The notes beneath the pieces are model-generated. The model was not told the DNA's origin. It did no database searches and saw only the letters and a list, made by a program, of their open reading frames with translations. The translations under genes and the position numbers were made by a program. 64,000 bases of DNA from Roridomyces roridus (Eukaryota; Basidiomycota; Agaricomycetes; Agaricales; Mycenaceae), in NCBI GenBank assembly GCA_029378245.1, contig JARKIF010000008.1, positions 620,001 to 684,000 of the forward strand, given 5' to 3'. This document shows positions 45,099 to 55,243 of this stretch, piece after piece (position 1 is the first letter of the stretch; each line of letters starts with the position of its first letter).

Positions 45099-46221
45099 CT
45101 AAAACGCCACTCGGCGAACTACGATCGAGCACGCCAGCACCAGAATTACACATATCGCAGTGTCCAGCAGCAGCAACGGTCGTGTCCGAGAGACCGGCGC
45201 CTGCTGAGCTGGAGCTGGAACTCGCTCAACGAGGGTGGGAGCAGAGACAGGAGGGAGAGGTGTAGGGTTAGGGATGTCTGCGATAGAAAGAGGAGGTGCG
45301 GGGCGCTCCATTGGAGCTGTGTCCGAGACAGGGTCTGGAAGGAGGACATCGTTTCGTTCACAACAATGCGGGCAGGTCCATGAGCGCGATCTGGATATTT
45401 TGATCAATTCTCCGGGGCTCAGTCAGCAGGGGAGGGCTCACAAAGCTGCAAGGCGCTTGCGCTCAGCAGTGGGAAACTCTATGGCACCAACCCCCACCGC
45501 GGCCTTGCCTTTCAGAGGGAAGAAACCCTGAAGGCCAATTATAGCTACGGAAAATGAATGAATAAAGTCTAGGGCATCGGTCAAGGAACTCACCTGTCCG
45601 AACACCCCAGGCTGGTTGCCAAAGCTCTTCGTGATCTGTGAAGGGTGAGGAATGGTGGAGGACAAGTGCATCGAGTACCTACAACTTGTGAAGCTTATGC
45701 ATATCTAGCGAAATAGAGTCGGCTTCTGTGTAGCATGAAACAACGCACTAACCTTGGTGTCCGTCTCGAACCGACCACTCGGCGTAAGCATCATGAGGGA
45801 TGGCGGTCGGAAGGGATACTCGGCGGGTAGAAGGATTCGGAAGTGGTATAGACCTAGAACGTATGAGACTCTTGCGAGGATGCGTGAAGAAGGGTATAGA
45901 CCTCCTTCGAATTCTGTGCCTGCTGGACCGCGGAGAGTGCAATGCCATTCCTATCGGCAGCTAAGCGCGAGTCTGGAAATGCGGGGAATGAACACGGACG
46001 AAGATGTCGTCTTCCAGGGGAGCAGCAGAGTATTCTGGTGACGGGTCATTGGCCAACTCGCGAGCCTAACAGAGCTTGAACAAGGAGACACGGATAGGCT
46101 GCAACTTGGACGCACTTCCTGCATTATGCGCTTGACAGCTTGCGATAACGATTCAGCACCACTTTGAAGAATGTAGGCCCTCTGGAGGCATACCCGAATT
46201 ATTCTTGTTGAGGGGAGCCAT
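45099..46221 (-). CDS. UBC6: ER tail-anchored ubiquitin-conjugating enzyme, UBE2J/Ubc6 type
   Basis: Ubc6-type E2s sit on the ER membrane and supply ubiquitin for ER-associated degradation. The start at 46221 gives MAPLNKNNS; introns join AVKRIMQE, ARELANDPSPEYSAAPLEDD and EWHCTLRGPAGTEFEGGLY. The core continues FRILLPAEYPFRPPSLMMLT and PSGRFETDTK. A short exon carries the catalytic cysteine, KICISFTSYH, and then EELWQPAWGVRTAIIGLQGF follows, with the J-family signature lacking HPN. The C-terminal tail is Pro-rich and ends in a hydrophobic anchor LLLLDTAICVILVLACSIVV. The catalytic-cysteine exon is only about 22 nt long (between introns ending near 45711 and starting near 45689). One intron (45901-45854) is flanked by an 11-bp direct repeat. 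Confidence 0.92.
45845..45903 (-). repeat. 11-bp direct repeat bounding a 48-nt intron
   Basis: The sequence AGGTCTATACC (minus strand) occurs at 45903-45893, across the 5' splice site, and again at 45855-45845, across the 3' splice site. The intron 45901-45854 removed by splicing starts GTCTATACC and is followed by the same GTCTATACC in the exon. Confidence 0.85.
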
Positions 46222-46339
46222 GATACGTGGAGGTAGGAGTAAGAGTCGCGGAACGGCCAAATTTGGAATCAGCCGAAGCCGTCTGTTTTCTCCCTTCACG
46301 TTCACTTCGATACCGCCCTAGCGCGCGTGGTTGGGCACG

Positions 46340-46695
46340 ATGATCTACATCAAGCAGCTCAGAGTCAGACCGAAGAAAAGTTCGCCCTCACCCCCCGATA
46401 CTCTGGAGATGCGCGAATAAATAACTGTGGCCCACAGATCAACCGTACAACATGTGCGGAGCGCAATTGGCGGCCATGCTCAGCTGCTGGGCAGCCACCA
46501 ACGACTTCCACGGCCACGCTGCGTGCAAAGAGGCTGCCGAGACTCTCTTCCACTGCATGAAAACCACGGTGAGTGCTGTTTTGCTCTCTTTCGACTGGAC
46601 TCGAATATACAAATCTTCCATAGCCGCCGCCAAAGAAGGGTCCCAAGCCTACTATTAACTACCATCTTGCGAGACTGGGCAAGAAAATACAATAA
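46340..46695 (+). CDS. MRP10: Mitochondrial small ribosomal subunit protein mS37 (Mrp10)
   Basis: Mrp10/mS37 is a CHCH-fold protein of the mitoribosome small subunit. The ATG at 46340 gives MIYIKQLRVRPKK, matching the family N-terminus. A 58-nt intron (donor GTTCGC, acceptor CCCACAG) joins to NQPYNMCGAQLAAMLSCWAA, then TNDFHGHAACKEAAETLFHC, carrying the twin Cys-x9-Cys pairs. The last intron leads to PPPKKGPKPTINYHLARLGK and the stop at 46695. The first intron join is my inference; the second is strong. Confidence 0.9.
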
Positions 46696-46767
46696 ATTCA
46701 TTTTACTCGCGTCGTGTTTCTGAAACGCCGCTTGTCCGTGTGTGCATCCTTTCTTCCTCCTACTTCC

Positions 46768-47859
46768 ATGCAATCCAACAATGTCGCTGTCTTCTGGGAC
46801 TATGGTATATCTCACTCACTCCCTTGGATTCTTAATGGATTTTTGTGTAGAGAATTGCCACTCGGCGTCTCAAACATCTGGCTACGAAGTCGTGAATGGT
46901 ATTCGGACCGTCGCGCTCAAGTTTGGAAGCGTCAAGTACTTCAAGGCATACATGGAAATGCCAGACTCCGACACGCCGAGATCTTTGAGTCTTCGGTCTG
47001 AGCTCCAGTCCTCTGGGGTGTCCTTGACGGACTGCCCTCACAACGGAAGAAAGAATGTGGCGGACCAGATGATTATTGGTACGTGCGGCTCTCTGTCGAC
47101 CACCTCTCTCGAATTCCGACCACAGTGGACATGATGGCATACGCTATGGACCACCCTGCACCCGCCACCCTAATCCTGATATCAGGCGACCGGGATTTCG
47201 CCTATGCAGTGGCAATACTGCGTTTGCGGGGATACGAGGTCGTTCTCATATCGCTGGCGGCCCACATTAGCTTGAAAAGCCAGGCTTCTGTCTGCCTAGA
47301 CTGGAACGCCCTGTTCCCAAACGCGAGATACACAGAACCCGTGTCTGCCACACCGAGTCCGCGTGTGCGCAGGTCAAGCTATTTTGGAGACCGGCTCGAT
47401 GAAAATCCATCCTCGAGTGAGGCGGCTTCAGCAAAAGATGTTCACCCTAGGGGTTCGTGCGTTCCAGCACCAGCCTATTCTGTCCCGGCAACTCCCAAGA
47501 GGAATGTAGCCGCACCAACTGACCACCCAGACGCCGCGACCACAGAGGTTCCTTTCTCTCTCCCAGTCCTCAGACCCGAGACCCCACCTTTGGCGGGACC
47601 GAGCCAGCTACAGCCTTCGGGCGACCACCCTCCCCACTTCAAAGTGCTCATCGATATACTTGAAAAGTACAGAGCAAAGGGAGTGGAGAAACCTCTCAGA
47701 TCCACCGTAGGCGTAGACCTCGCTGGTCAGACGGTGTATAAGGACGCTGGGGCCAAGAATTTCAGCCAGTTTATTGCGCTTGCAGAGCAAGCGAAGGTTG
47801 TGCAACTCGGTGGAACGAGCGGGTCGGCTTGGATAGCACTGCACCGTAGTTTACAATGA
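46768..47859 (+). CDS. NYN/PIN-fold nuclease with C-terminal LOTUS-like domain
   Basis: NYN domains are PIN-like RNases, as in MARF1. The start at 46768 gives MQSNNVAVFWDY; an intron joins to ENCHSASQTSGYEVVNGIRT, so the first acidic DY.EN pair is formed. The domain continues FKAYMEMPD, SSGVSLTDCPHNGRKNVADQ, MIIVDMMAYAMDHPAPATLI and LISGDRDFAYAVAILRLRGY, with the conserved SGDRDF acidic motif, then EVVLISL. A Ser/Pro-rich linker follows. The C-terminal 75 residues (FKVLIDILEKYRAKGVEKPL, RSTVGVDL, NFSQFIALAEQAKVVQLGG, SAWIAL) look like a LOTUS/OST-HTH module. Only 12 nt separate its stop from the next start codon. Confidence 0.85.
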
Positions 47860-47871
47860 TTCCATCTAAAT

Positions 47872-48889
47872 ATGGGCATGTCCTTGCTTCGATCAATTCC
47901 ACTTCCTCTATTTACTCGTCGCGCGTTCTCTGCCTCACGAACAGCCGCCTCGGGGCACAACAAGTGGTCGAAGATCAAGGACAAAAAAGGCATCAATGAC
48001 GGTAAAAAGAATGCTGCGTACACCTAAAGCCAGCCGCGACATTCTGACTGCTGTTCGGCGTGAGTGCTCGAGTGCATGGGCTATCCTCGCGGCCACCTGA
48101 CCACAACACCCGTTAGTTGGAGGCTCGGCAGATCCCGAGAAAAATTCGACTCTAGCCGCGATATTGAGGAGGTTGAAGGATATTCCGAAGGAGAACATTC
48201 AAAACGCTTTAGAAAAGGTTCCACTAACAACGCGTCTTTGGTGTATTCTGACCTGCTCCAGGCGGCCAAACGACGCGAACTTCGAGGCGAAGAAATCATT
48301 TATGAAGCTCTCGCATACAACACAGTTGGACTCATAATTGAGTGTACCACGGACAACCCGACGCGGACCTTTGCCAATATTCGACAGATCCTCAACGAAC
48401 ACAGGTACTAGTTTCCTCGAACTGCCTGAAATGGCTTCATCCCAACCTCTAGCACACGCATGGCTCCGGTACGATTCATGTTTGAGCGCAAAGGGATCGT
48501 GAAAGTGCTTGCCAGCAAGGAACGCGAGGATCACGAGTCTCACTTGGAGAATCTAGTTGAAACCGCGTTGAGCAACGGTGCGGTAGATCTGGACGAAATC
48601 TCCTCTACAAAAACCGAAGTGGAAATGGAGGTACGGCCGACCGACCACGTTGCTGTAAAGTGAAAGTAACTCTAGGATACAGTTTACATGCGTGCCGGAG
48701 GACCTTGGGAAACTAACCACTGCCCTGACGGCCCCTGGTGTCAGCCAGACATTGTTGGCGAGTGAAATTGTTTTCGCGCCAATGGAGAGCACAGTTGCCG
48801 AGGACCCGGAACTACCCACGAAAATCGCAGATTTGGTCCGGGAGTTGGAGGAGGACGAGGATTTGAAACGGGTGTGGTCCTCACTGTGA
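47872..48889 (+). CDS. Mitochondrial translational regulator TACO1/YebC (needs a +1 frame shift)
   Basis: YebC/TACO1 proteins help mitochondrial ribosomes translate difficult mRNAs such as COX1. The start at 47872 gives MGMSLLRSIPLPLFTRRAFS, a mitochondrial presequence, then GHNKWSKIKDKKGINDGKKN, AAYT. At 48025 an extra T makes TAA in frame. Reading resumes in the +1 frame as KASRDILTAV. Introns then join LGGSADPEKNSTLAAILRRL, KDIPKENIQNALEK, AAKRRELRGEEIIYEALAYN, TVGLIIECTTDNPTRTFANI, and MAPVRFMFERKGIVKVLAS, ending in ELEEDEDLKRVWSSL. Apart from the frame break the protein is complete. The 3' end overlaps CMC2 on the other strand by 9 nt. Confidence 0.87.
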
Positions 48890-49216
48890 ATCATCGTAGA
48901 ATTTTTTCCTTGCTTGTTCCGTCTTGATCTTTCTTTCTTTGGCCATCTCCCTGTTTTCAGCGGCGCGTTCAATGCGCTATGTAGATTGATGGTCAGAGTT
49001 TCGGGGGAGATTAGTGCCAACTCACCTCTTCACGGAGACACGCGTTAAGCGCGTCTTTTTGTGCGTTGCAAAAGCCGAAAAGACGCGCCCAGTTGTTGGA
49101 ATGGCATCCCTCGAGGGCCTCTATGAAGTCCTTGCACACTGGAAGAGAATGAGCGGGGAACTGGGCAGATGGGGATGAGCAGCACCGAGTTTTCGTTCGG
49201 ATAGTTGTGGATGCAT
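48881..49216 (-). CDS. CMC2: Cytochrome c oxidase assembly protein Cmc2
   Basis: Cmc2 is a small twin-CX9C protein of the mitochondrial intermembrane space needed for complex IV biogenesis. The start at 49216 gives MHPQLSERKL. A short intron joins to VCKDFIEALEGCHSNNWARL and FGFCNAQKDALNACLREE, with both Cys pairs. Another intron joins to RIERAAENREMAKERKIKTE, ending in KKFYDDSQ. It is about 80 residues, the normal family size. Divergent start with transketolase at 126 nt; the 3' end overlaps TACO1. Confidence 0.93.
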
Positions 49217-49342
49217 TGTAAGGATAATGTCGGCGGCGGTGGGAGGAGGAGCCGAGTAGCCGTAAGTAAGTTGCCGGCAAATAATTACGGCCGTAAAGGT
49301 ATAGAGACCCGGGTCGATCAATAGACATCTTGAAATTCTACC

Positions 49343-52032
49343 ATGTCCTTCGCTCCCCACCCCGCAGACGACAAGTGCATCGCGACCATCCGCACCTTGG
49401 TACAGGTTCATCTCGACAGAATGAACCCATCTAACTCATCTGCAGGCTGCCGATGTCGTCGCTAAAAGCAACTCGGGGCATCCTGGCGCGCCGATGGGCA
49501 TGGCCCCCGTCGCGCACGTCCTCTTTTCGCGGTTTGTGATCAATGGCCAGATAGTCACCCTCGTACCGATCCAGAAACACTAGTTATCTCCTGGCGAATC
49601 CCAGCAACTCGAAGTGGTTCAACCGCGACAGATTCGTCCTCTCGGTACATTCTTGCACCCACTCGAGGTAACATTTATTCATCTCGTACCAGAATGGCCA
49701 CGCCTGTGTCCTGCAATACTCGATGTTGCATCTCCTCGGTTACAAGCTCTCCATGGACGACCTCAAGGCCTTCCGTCAGGCGCGTACACATTGATCGATC
49801 GCAGTCTTATCTCATCTTTTTATTGTAGCTCGACTCTTTGACGCCCGGTCATCCCGAGGCTGGCCACACCGATGGTATCGAGGTCACCACTGGGCCTCTT
49901 GGGCAGGGTTTCGCCAACGGTGTCGGTCTCGCTATTGCTCAGGCTCACTTTGGCGCCGTGTACAACAAGGACGGCTTTGAGCTCATCAACAACTACACCT
50001 ACGTGTTTTGCGGAGACGGATGTCTCATGGAGGGTGTAGCCAGCGAGGCGGCCAGTCTCGCAGGTCATCTCCAGCTCGGGAACTTGGTTGTTGTGAGTAC
50101 TTAATGCATTATGAAGGATCTTGTATTCATATCGTCCGCAGGTTTACGACGACAACCGTAAGATCAAGTGTCTTGCTGTTTTCTCAATATTCACGTTGCA
50201 CAGATATTTCCATCGACGGGGACACCAACTGCGCCTTCACCGAGGATGTGGCTGGCCGCTTCCAGTCTTACGGATGGCAGGTGCTTCATGTCGACAACGG
50301 GGACTCTGATCTCGCTGCTATTGCTGCTGCCATTGCCGAAGCTCGTGCGGAGAAAGGCAAGCCGACCATCATCAAGTAAATGTCTGTTGCATATCTCTAT
50401 TCCCGGCTGACCACGAAAATTAGACTCAAGACCACGATTGGTTTCGGCTCCAAGCAGCAGGGCACCCACGGTGTTCATGGATCTCGTTCGTCCTGTTTCT
50501 TCCAACCTCCTTCAACTACTGGACCTTCTCTTCTTAGCTCTCAAGGCCGATGATATCGTCGCGCTCAAGACCAAGTTCGGTTTCAACCCGGAGCAGAAAT
50601 TCCATGTTCCTCAAGAGACTTACGACTTTTATGCCGAGACTGCCAAGCGGGGAGCCGCCGCCGAAGCCGGCTGGAACACCCTGTTCGCTGCCTACGGCCA
50701 GAAATACCCCGCAGAGCATGCCGAGCTTGCTCGTCGGATCTCTGGCAAGCTTCCCGAGGGTTGGGAGAAGAGCTTGCCCGTGTACAAGACCACGGATGCT
50801 GCCCAGGCGTCGCGTAAACTCTCCGAGATTGTTCTCACCGCCCTCGCCCCCGTCATCCCCGACCTCATGGGAGGCAGTGCCGATCTTACGGGCAGCAACT
50901 TGACCAAGGTCAAAGGTTCCGTTGACTTCCAGCCCCCAAGCACCGGGCTGGGCACGTATGCGGGCACCTACATCCGCTACGGTGTTCGTGAGCATGCCAT
51001 GGGAGCCATTGCCAACGGTCTTGCTGGTTACGGTGGTATCGTGCCTTTTGTCGCCACTTTCCTTGTGCGTCCCACGCCCCTCATTTCTCGTGTCTTCTGA
51101 CATTGAGATAGAACTTTGTCTCTTACGCTGCTGGTGCCGTCCGGTTGTCCGCCTTGAGCAAAGTGCCGGTCATTTGGGTTGCTACCCACGACTCCATGTA
51201 GGTCAATGTATTTCCCTCGCGTTATTTGACTAATGCGTTTTTCAGTGGACTGGGTGAAGAGTACGCCAGCGCCAATTCATTCTGATCATATCTAACTTTT
51301 TCTCAGTGGTCCCACTCACCAGCCTGTCGAGACCAACGCTCACTTCCGCGCGACTCCCAATCTTGCCTTCTGGCGCCCGGCCGACGGAAACGAGACCTCG
51401 GCGGCGTACAAGGTTGCCCTGGAATCGACCCAAACCCCTTCAATCCTCTCCCTTTCTCGCCAGAACTTGCCCAACCTTGAAAACTCCACCATCGAGAATG
51501 GGTCGCGGGGTGGATACGTTCTTCGCGAGGTCGCTGGTGAGGACTTGACGATCGTCAGCTGTGGAAGTGAAGTCTACATTGCTCTTGACGCGGCCAAGAA
51601 GCTGGAGGAGAAGGGCTTCAAAGTTCGCGTCGTGAGCTTGCCGTGCTGGTTGGTGTTTGACAAGCAGGACCTGAGCTACCGCCTGAAAGTGTTGCGGGAT
51701 GGTGCTCCGATCCTGTCGCTGGAGGCGCTCTCTGTAAGATATATATTTCGTGTTGCCTGCTTCTTCTGACGTGTTTTGCAAGACCCTTGGATGGCAAAAA
51801 TACAGCCACGAGGTGGGCAATTGTTCTTTCTAGTCAACTCGGCGGGAATCTGATCATTTCGTAGCAATACGGTCTCCCAAGCTGGGGTGCTTCCGGCCCG
51901 TACCAGGAGGTTTACGAGAAGTTCGGTATCACGCCGACGAACATTGCGGCGGTCGGTGAGAAGGTTATTAGCTTTTACAAGCAGAAGGGGGGTAGCGTCG
52001 TCTCTCCTCTCAACAAGGCGATTAGCTTGTAA
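49343..52032 (+). CDS. TKL1: Transketolase
   Basis: Transketolase moves two-carbon units between sugar phosphates in the pentose phosphate pathway, using thiamine diphosphate. The start at 49343 ([20 protein letters not shown]) is followed by [76 protein letters not shown], and the diphosphate-binding [20 protein letters not shown]. The middle (pyrimidine-binding) domain includes [40 protein letters not shown] and [20 protein letters not shown]. The C-terminal domain ends [13 protein letters not shown]. Active-site histidines (SGHPGA, THQPVE) are present. One intron (49780-49828) needs a GC-AG boundary. Confidence 0.97.
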
Positions 52033-52081
52033 AGAAATGAACTGTTGTAGAATTATTTAGAAATTCATAGAGCGTTACAAT

Positions 52082-52611
52082 CTATTTCCTCTCTACAGTG
52101 AGGGTGTCCCATTTTTCGCGCTCCTTGAGTTCAGCTACGACGCCCTCGACGTGGGGCAAAAGGTACCGTACGTCCTGGAGCTGGTAAGCGAGGCGACGCA
52201 GAATAGGCCATGAATTGCACGCACATCCTCGGGTTTGGTCCACAGCTCGCGGGGAAGGGGGGCGTGGAGAACATCCGCATGAGATGCACGCTTGATACGG
52301 AATGCACGATCGTAGGCCTGACGGGGAGTCAAACGCGCGAGAGCCTAGCACAGGATATGAGCCAAAGGCCGGGAGGACTGTTTGTGCGAAACCTTTTGGA
52401 CTTCGGGGCGCTCCTCAATCACTGTTCAGAGTGAGGGAATAGTATTTCGCAGAGAGGTGAAGGACGCACAGAGGTCGTCGTAGAGAAGGCCGTATTGACG
52501 GTAGAGCGAGCCGCCGGCGTACCAGGTTGCGACGGGGGTGAAGATTTTGGAGAGGGTGGGCGAGGAGCGGATGAGGGGGGCGAGGGAGATACCAAGAGCA
52601 GGGCCGGCCAT
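52082..52611 (-). CDS. QCR7: Cytochrome bc1 complex subunit 7 (Qcr7/UQCRB)
   Basis: Qcr7 is a matrix-side accessory subunit of respiratory complex III. The start at 52611 gives MAGPALGISLAPLIRSSPTL, then KIFTPVATWYAGGSLYRQYG and LLYDDL. An intron joins to an EERPEVQKALARLTPRQAYD exon, then FRIKRASHADVLHAPLPREL and WTKPEDV, and the last intron to YLLPHVEGVVAELKEREKWD. Length about 125 residues as expected. The gene is convergent with transketolase (49 nt) and divergent from NDP kinase (118 nt). Confidence 0.95.
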
Positions 52612-52729
52612 CGTGGTGGATGAATACGGGATATTCTGTTGACACTTGCTTGGCTGAGGCCATCACTGGCCATCATTGGCATTTACGCGACGCGAGAAGC
52701 AGGATCGCCTTTTGCTTTCGACCACAACC

Positions 52730-53334
52730 ATGTCCAACAAGGAGCGCACTTATATCATGATCAAGGTATATCGTCTCTACCATTTCGTCGCGTCTGAGGC
52801 TGACTGGCCATCGTGCAGCCTGACGGCGTTCAGCGTTCGCTCGTCGGCAAAATCATCGCCAGATTCGAGGAGCGTGGCTACAAGCTCATCGCCATGAAGC
52901 TCGTCCATGCCACCCCCGAGCACCTCGAGAACCGTGTGTTTCCTCATCGCTGGCATCATCGTCGACTAATCTGTTTGGTAGATTACGCCGATCTCAAGGG
53001 CAAGCCCTTCTTCCCTGGCCTCATCAAATACATGGCAGCTGGCCCCGTCGTCGCGATGGTCTGGGAGGGTCTCGATGCAGTCAAGACCGGCCGTGTCATG
53101 CTCGGTGCCACCAACCCTCTCGCGTCCCCAATCGGTCCGTCATGATCTCCGTTTTTATCTGCTAGCTCCTAATCTTCATCAGGGTCCATCCGCGGCGACT
53201 ATGCTCTTGCTGTCGGCCGCAACATCTGCCACGGCTCGGACTCGGTCGAGAGTGCTGAGAAGGAGATCAAGCTCTGGTTCCCCGAGGGCGTCATCCAGTA
53301 CACCAACACCATGGAGTCGTGGATCTTCGAGTAG
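52730..53334 (+). CDS. YNK1: Nucleoside diphosphate kinase
   Basis: The enzyme passes phosphate from ATP to other nucleoside diphosphates via a phosphohistidine. The start at 52730 gives [12 protein letters not shown]. Introns join [58 protein letters not shown] and [20 protein letters not shown]. The last exon holds [20 protein letters not shown] with the catalytic histidine in NICHGSD, ending [20 protein letters not shown]. Complete, about 150 residues. Confidence 0.97.
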
Positions 53335-53634
53335 AGAAAGAAAGAAAAAGCAGCCATCGACGCGTGTAGTATTAGAGAAGAATACCAAGGAATTTGAAGC
53401 AAGCGCCGATCGCGAGGTTATATCACAGCAATTCGACTCCCGCGGTGATCGTTTTCTTTCACAGGCGATTCAGTTGCACGTCCCGTCGTTGGTGGAACAA
53501 TTGATTCCCCCGGGTGTACAAAAATCTACTCGGACACGACAAGCCAATGACCGGTAACCAGTTTCCGTCCTGTTACTCATGGGTCAATTCTATAAAGTCC
53601 CTCGGTGCCTCCCTTCCCGCGTTTCGGCCCCAGG
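53335..53634. promoter_or_regulatory. Intergenic region, NDK to DOMON gene
   Basis: 300 nt with no believable frame of its own. A purine-rich stretch follows the NDK stop. It presumably holds the NDK terminator and the promoter of the cytochrome b561 gene. Confidence 0.4.
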
Positions 53635-55216
53635 ATGCTTCACCTCCGACTCTCCCTGCTAATCGGCTTGCTGCTATGGTTCCAACGAGTTCGCGCTCTG
53701 GTCACAGCAGATAATGGTTAGACAGCAAACCTAACCCTGATAAACTTGCTAAATGGCTTGGTAGGCTGCAATCTATTCTTCTGCATGAACGTATGCGAGC
53801 CAAAATGATTTTGTCCAACTTGCTTTCTCACCAGAATACAAGATTACCGTCGTCGACAAAGAAATGATGAACTGTAGGAGACATCGTTCACTAACCTTGC
53901 CTGTTGTCTGACCTTGTCATAGTTGAGCTCACTCCAGTGTTTGAGCCATTTGGGTATTTGGGATTGTGAGCAGTCCAGTCTTCTGCTGTGTCTGGCGACT
54001 GACCCTGCTTAGAGGGTTTGGCGGCCGGATGCTCAACACACATATGATCGTGGTATGGGAGGGCGACAACGGGTCCCCCGTTCTCTCCCAGCGCTATGGT
54101 GTCGGGCATGTGGAGCCAGTGGTCGAGGCACATCCCGAGAGAGTCGCGTCTTTGGTTCCTTCTACAGTGGACCTGGTTTGTCCCATTTCTGTACCAATCA
54201 ATCCCAATCTGATGGATGGTTAGCGGGCCAAGAGCAACTACTCCACCATTGCTTTCAAAATCCCATACAACAAGACGGAACCAAGGCCAGGCCGCATCAT
54301 TTGGGCATACTCTCTGGTCCGCCCGGATTCGGACCCATCGGCACAGTTGACGAGCCACTATGTTGCCGGGACGGTCAACATGAAACTGGACAAAGTCCTC
54401 CCTGGTTCCACCAGTCCGTCCAAACCCAAGCTCGAAATACAAGAACCCGCGGAGGACATGTTCGATCCCCTACCGCGAGTACAGAAGCTAATCTGGCACG
54501 GCATATTCTTGTCCGTCGGATTCCTCGTCTTGCTCCCTGCAGGCTCGTTGGTCGCGAGATGGAGCCGCACCTTCACGCCGCGGTGGTTCAAACTCCACCG
54601 TCTAATCAACTTTGGCATCGCACTCCCCGTAATCAGCTGTGGATTCATCTTGGCTCCTCTCGCAGTGCTCAACCGTCAGGGTTCGCACTTTGCTGACGCG
54701 CATCAGGTGCGCAAAATGCCTTTACACGGCTACCGCTCAACTTTATTCATGTTCAGATCTGTGGCGCATTGTTGTTCGCTCTTTACATCGGACAACTCTT
54801 CCTCGGGCGGTACATCCATGCGAGGAAACAGGCTGTCCCCGACCGCGCCCCACATCCGCCGGCAAACATCCTGCATGTGCTTCTCGGTATTTCCGTCATC
54901 ACCCTCGCGTTCTTCCAGGTCTACAGTGGATTCAAAGAGTGGGCAAAGAGCACCGGTCCAGCGTGACGTCTCGCATTGGTGCCACGACCTGTTCTTCGTT
55001 TGGACCTTGTTATTGCCGGTCATGTATTTCGGAGGGCTCGCACTCATCCCCCGCCAAATGGCACAGGAGAAACTGGGTTCTCCAGGGGCGAAGAGTTACA
55101 TTGCCCTTTCTGCAAACGCGCCATCACCGATTATGTTTGATGCCGACCATGATATCCCTGGGTACAGTGAACTCGAGACTGGCGTTCCTCTTTTGCATCG
55201 TGACCCGCGTTCGTAG
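53635..55216 (+). CDS. DOMON-cytochrome b561 membrane protein
   Basis: These proteins place a haem-binding DOMON domain outside the membrane and a b561 transmembrane electron carrier inside it. The start at 53635 gives a signal peptide (MLHLRLSLLIGLLLWF), then CNLFFCMN and YKITVVDKEMMN, ELTPVFEPFGYLG, and FGGRMLNTHMIVVWEGDNGS, the DOMON haem-Met and His region. Introns link STIAFKIPYN, RIIWAYS and HYVAGTVNMKLD. After a linker comes the b561 core: LIWHGIFLSVGFLVLLPAGS, WFKLHRLINFGIALPVISCG, HFADAHQICGALLFALYIGQ, RAPHPPANILHVLLGISVIT and LFFVWTLLLPVMYFGGLALI, with conserved His residues in successive helices. The tail is cytosolic. The electron donor and acceptor are unknown. Confidence 0.9.
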
Positions 55217-55243
55217 TAATCTTATTGTCATACACATGTTAAA

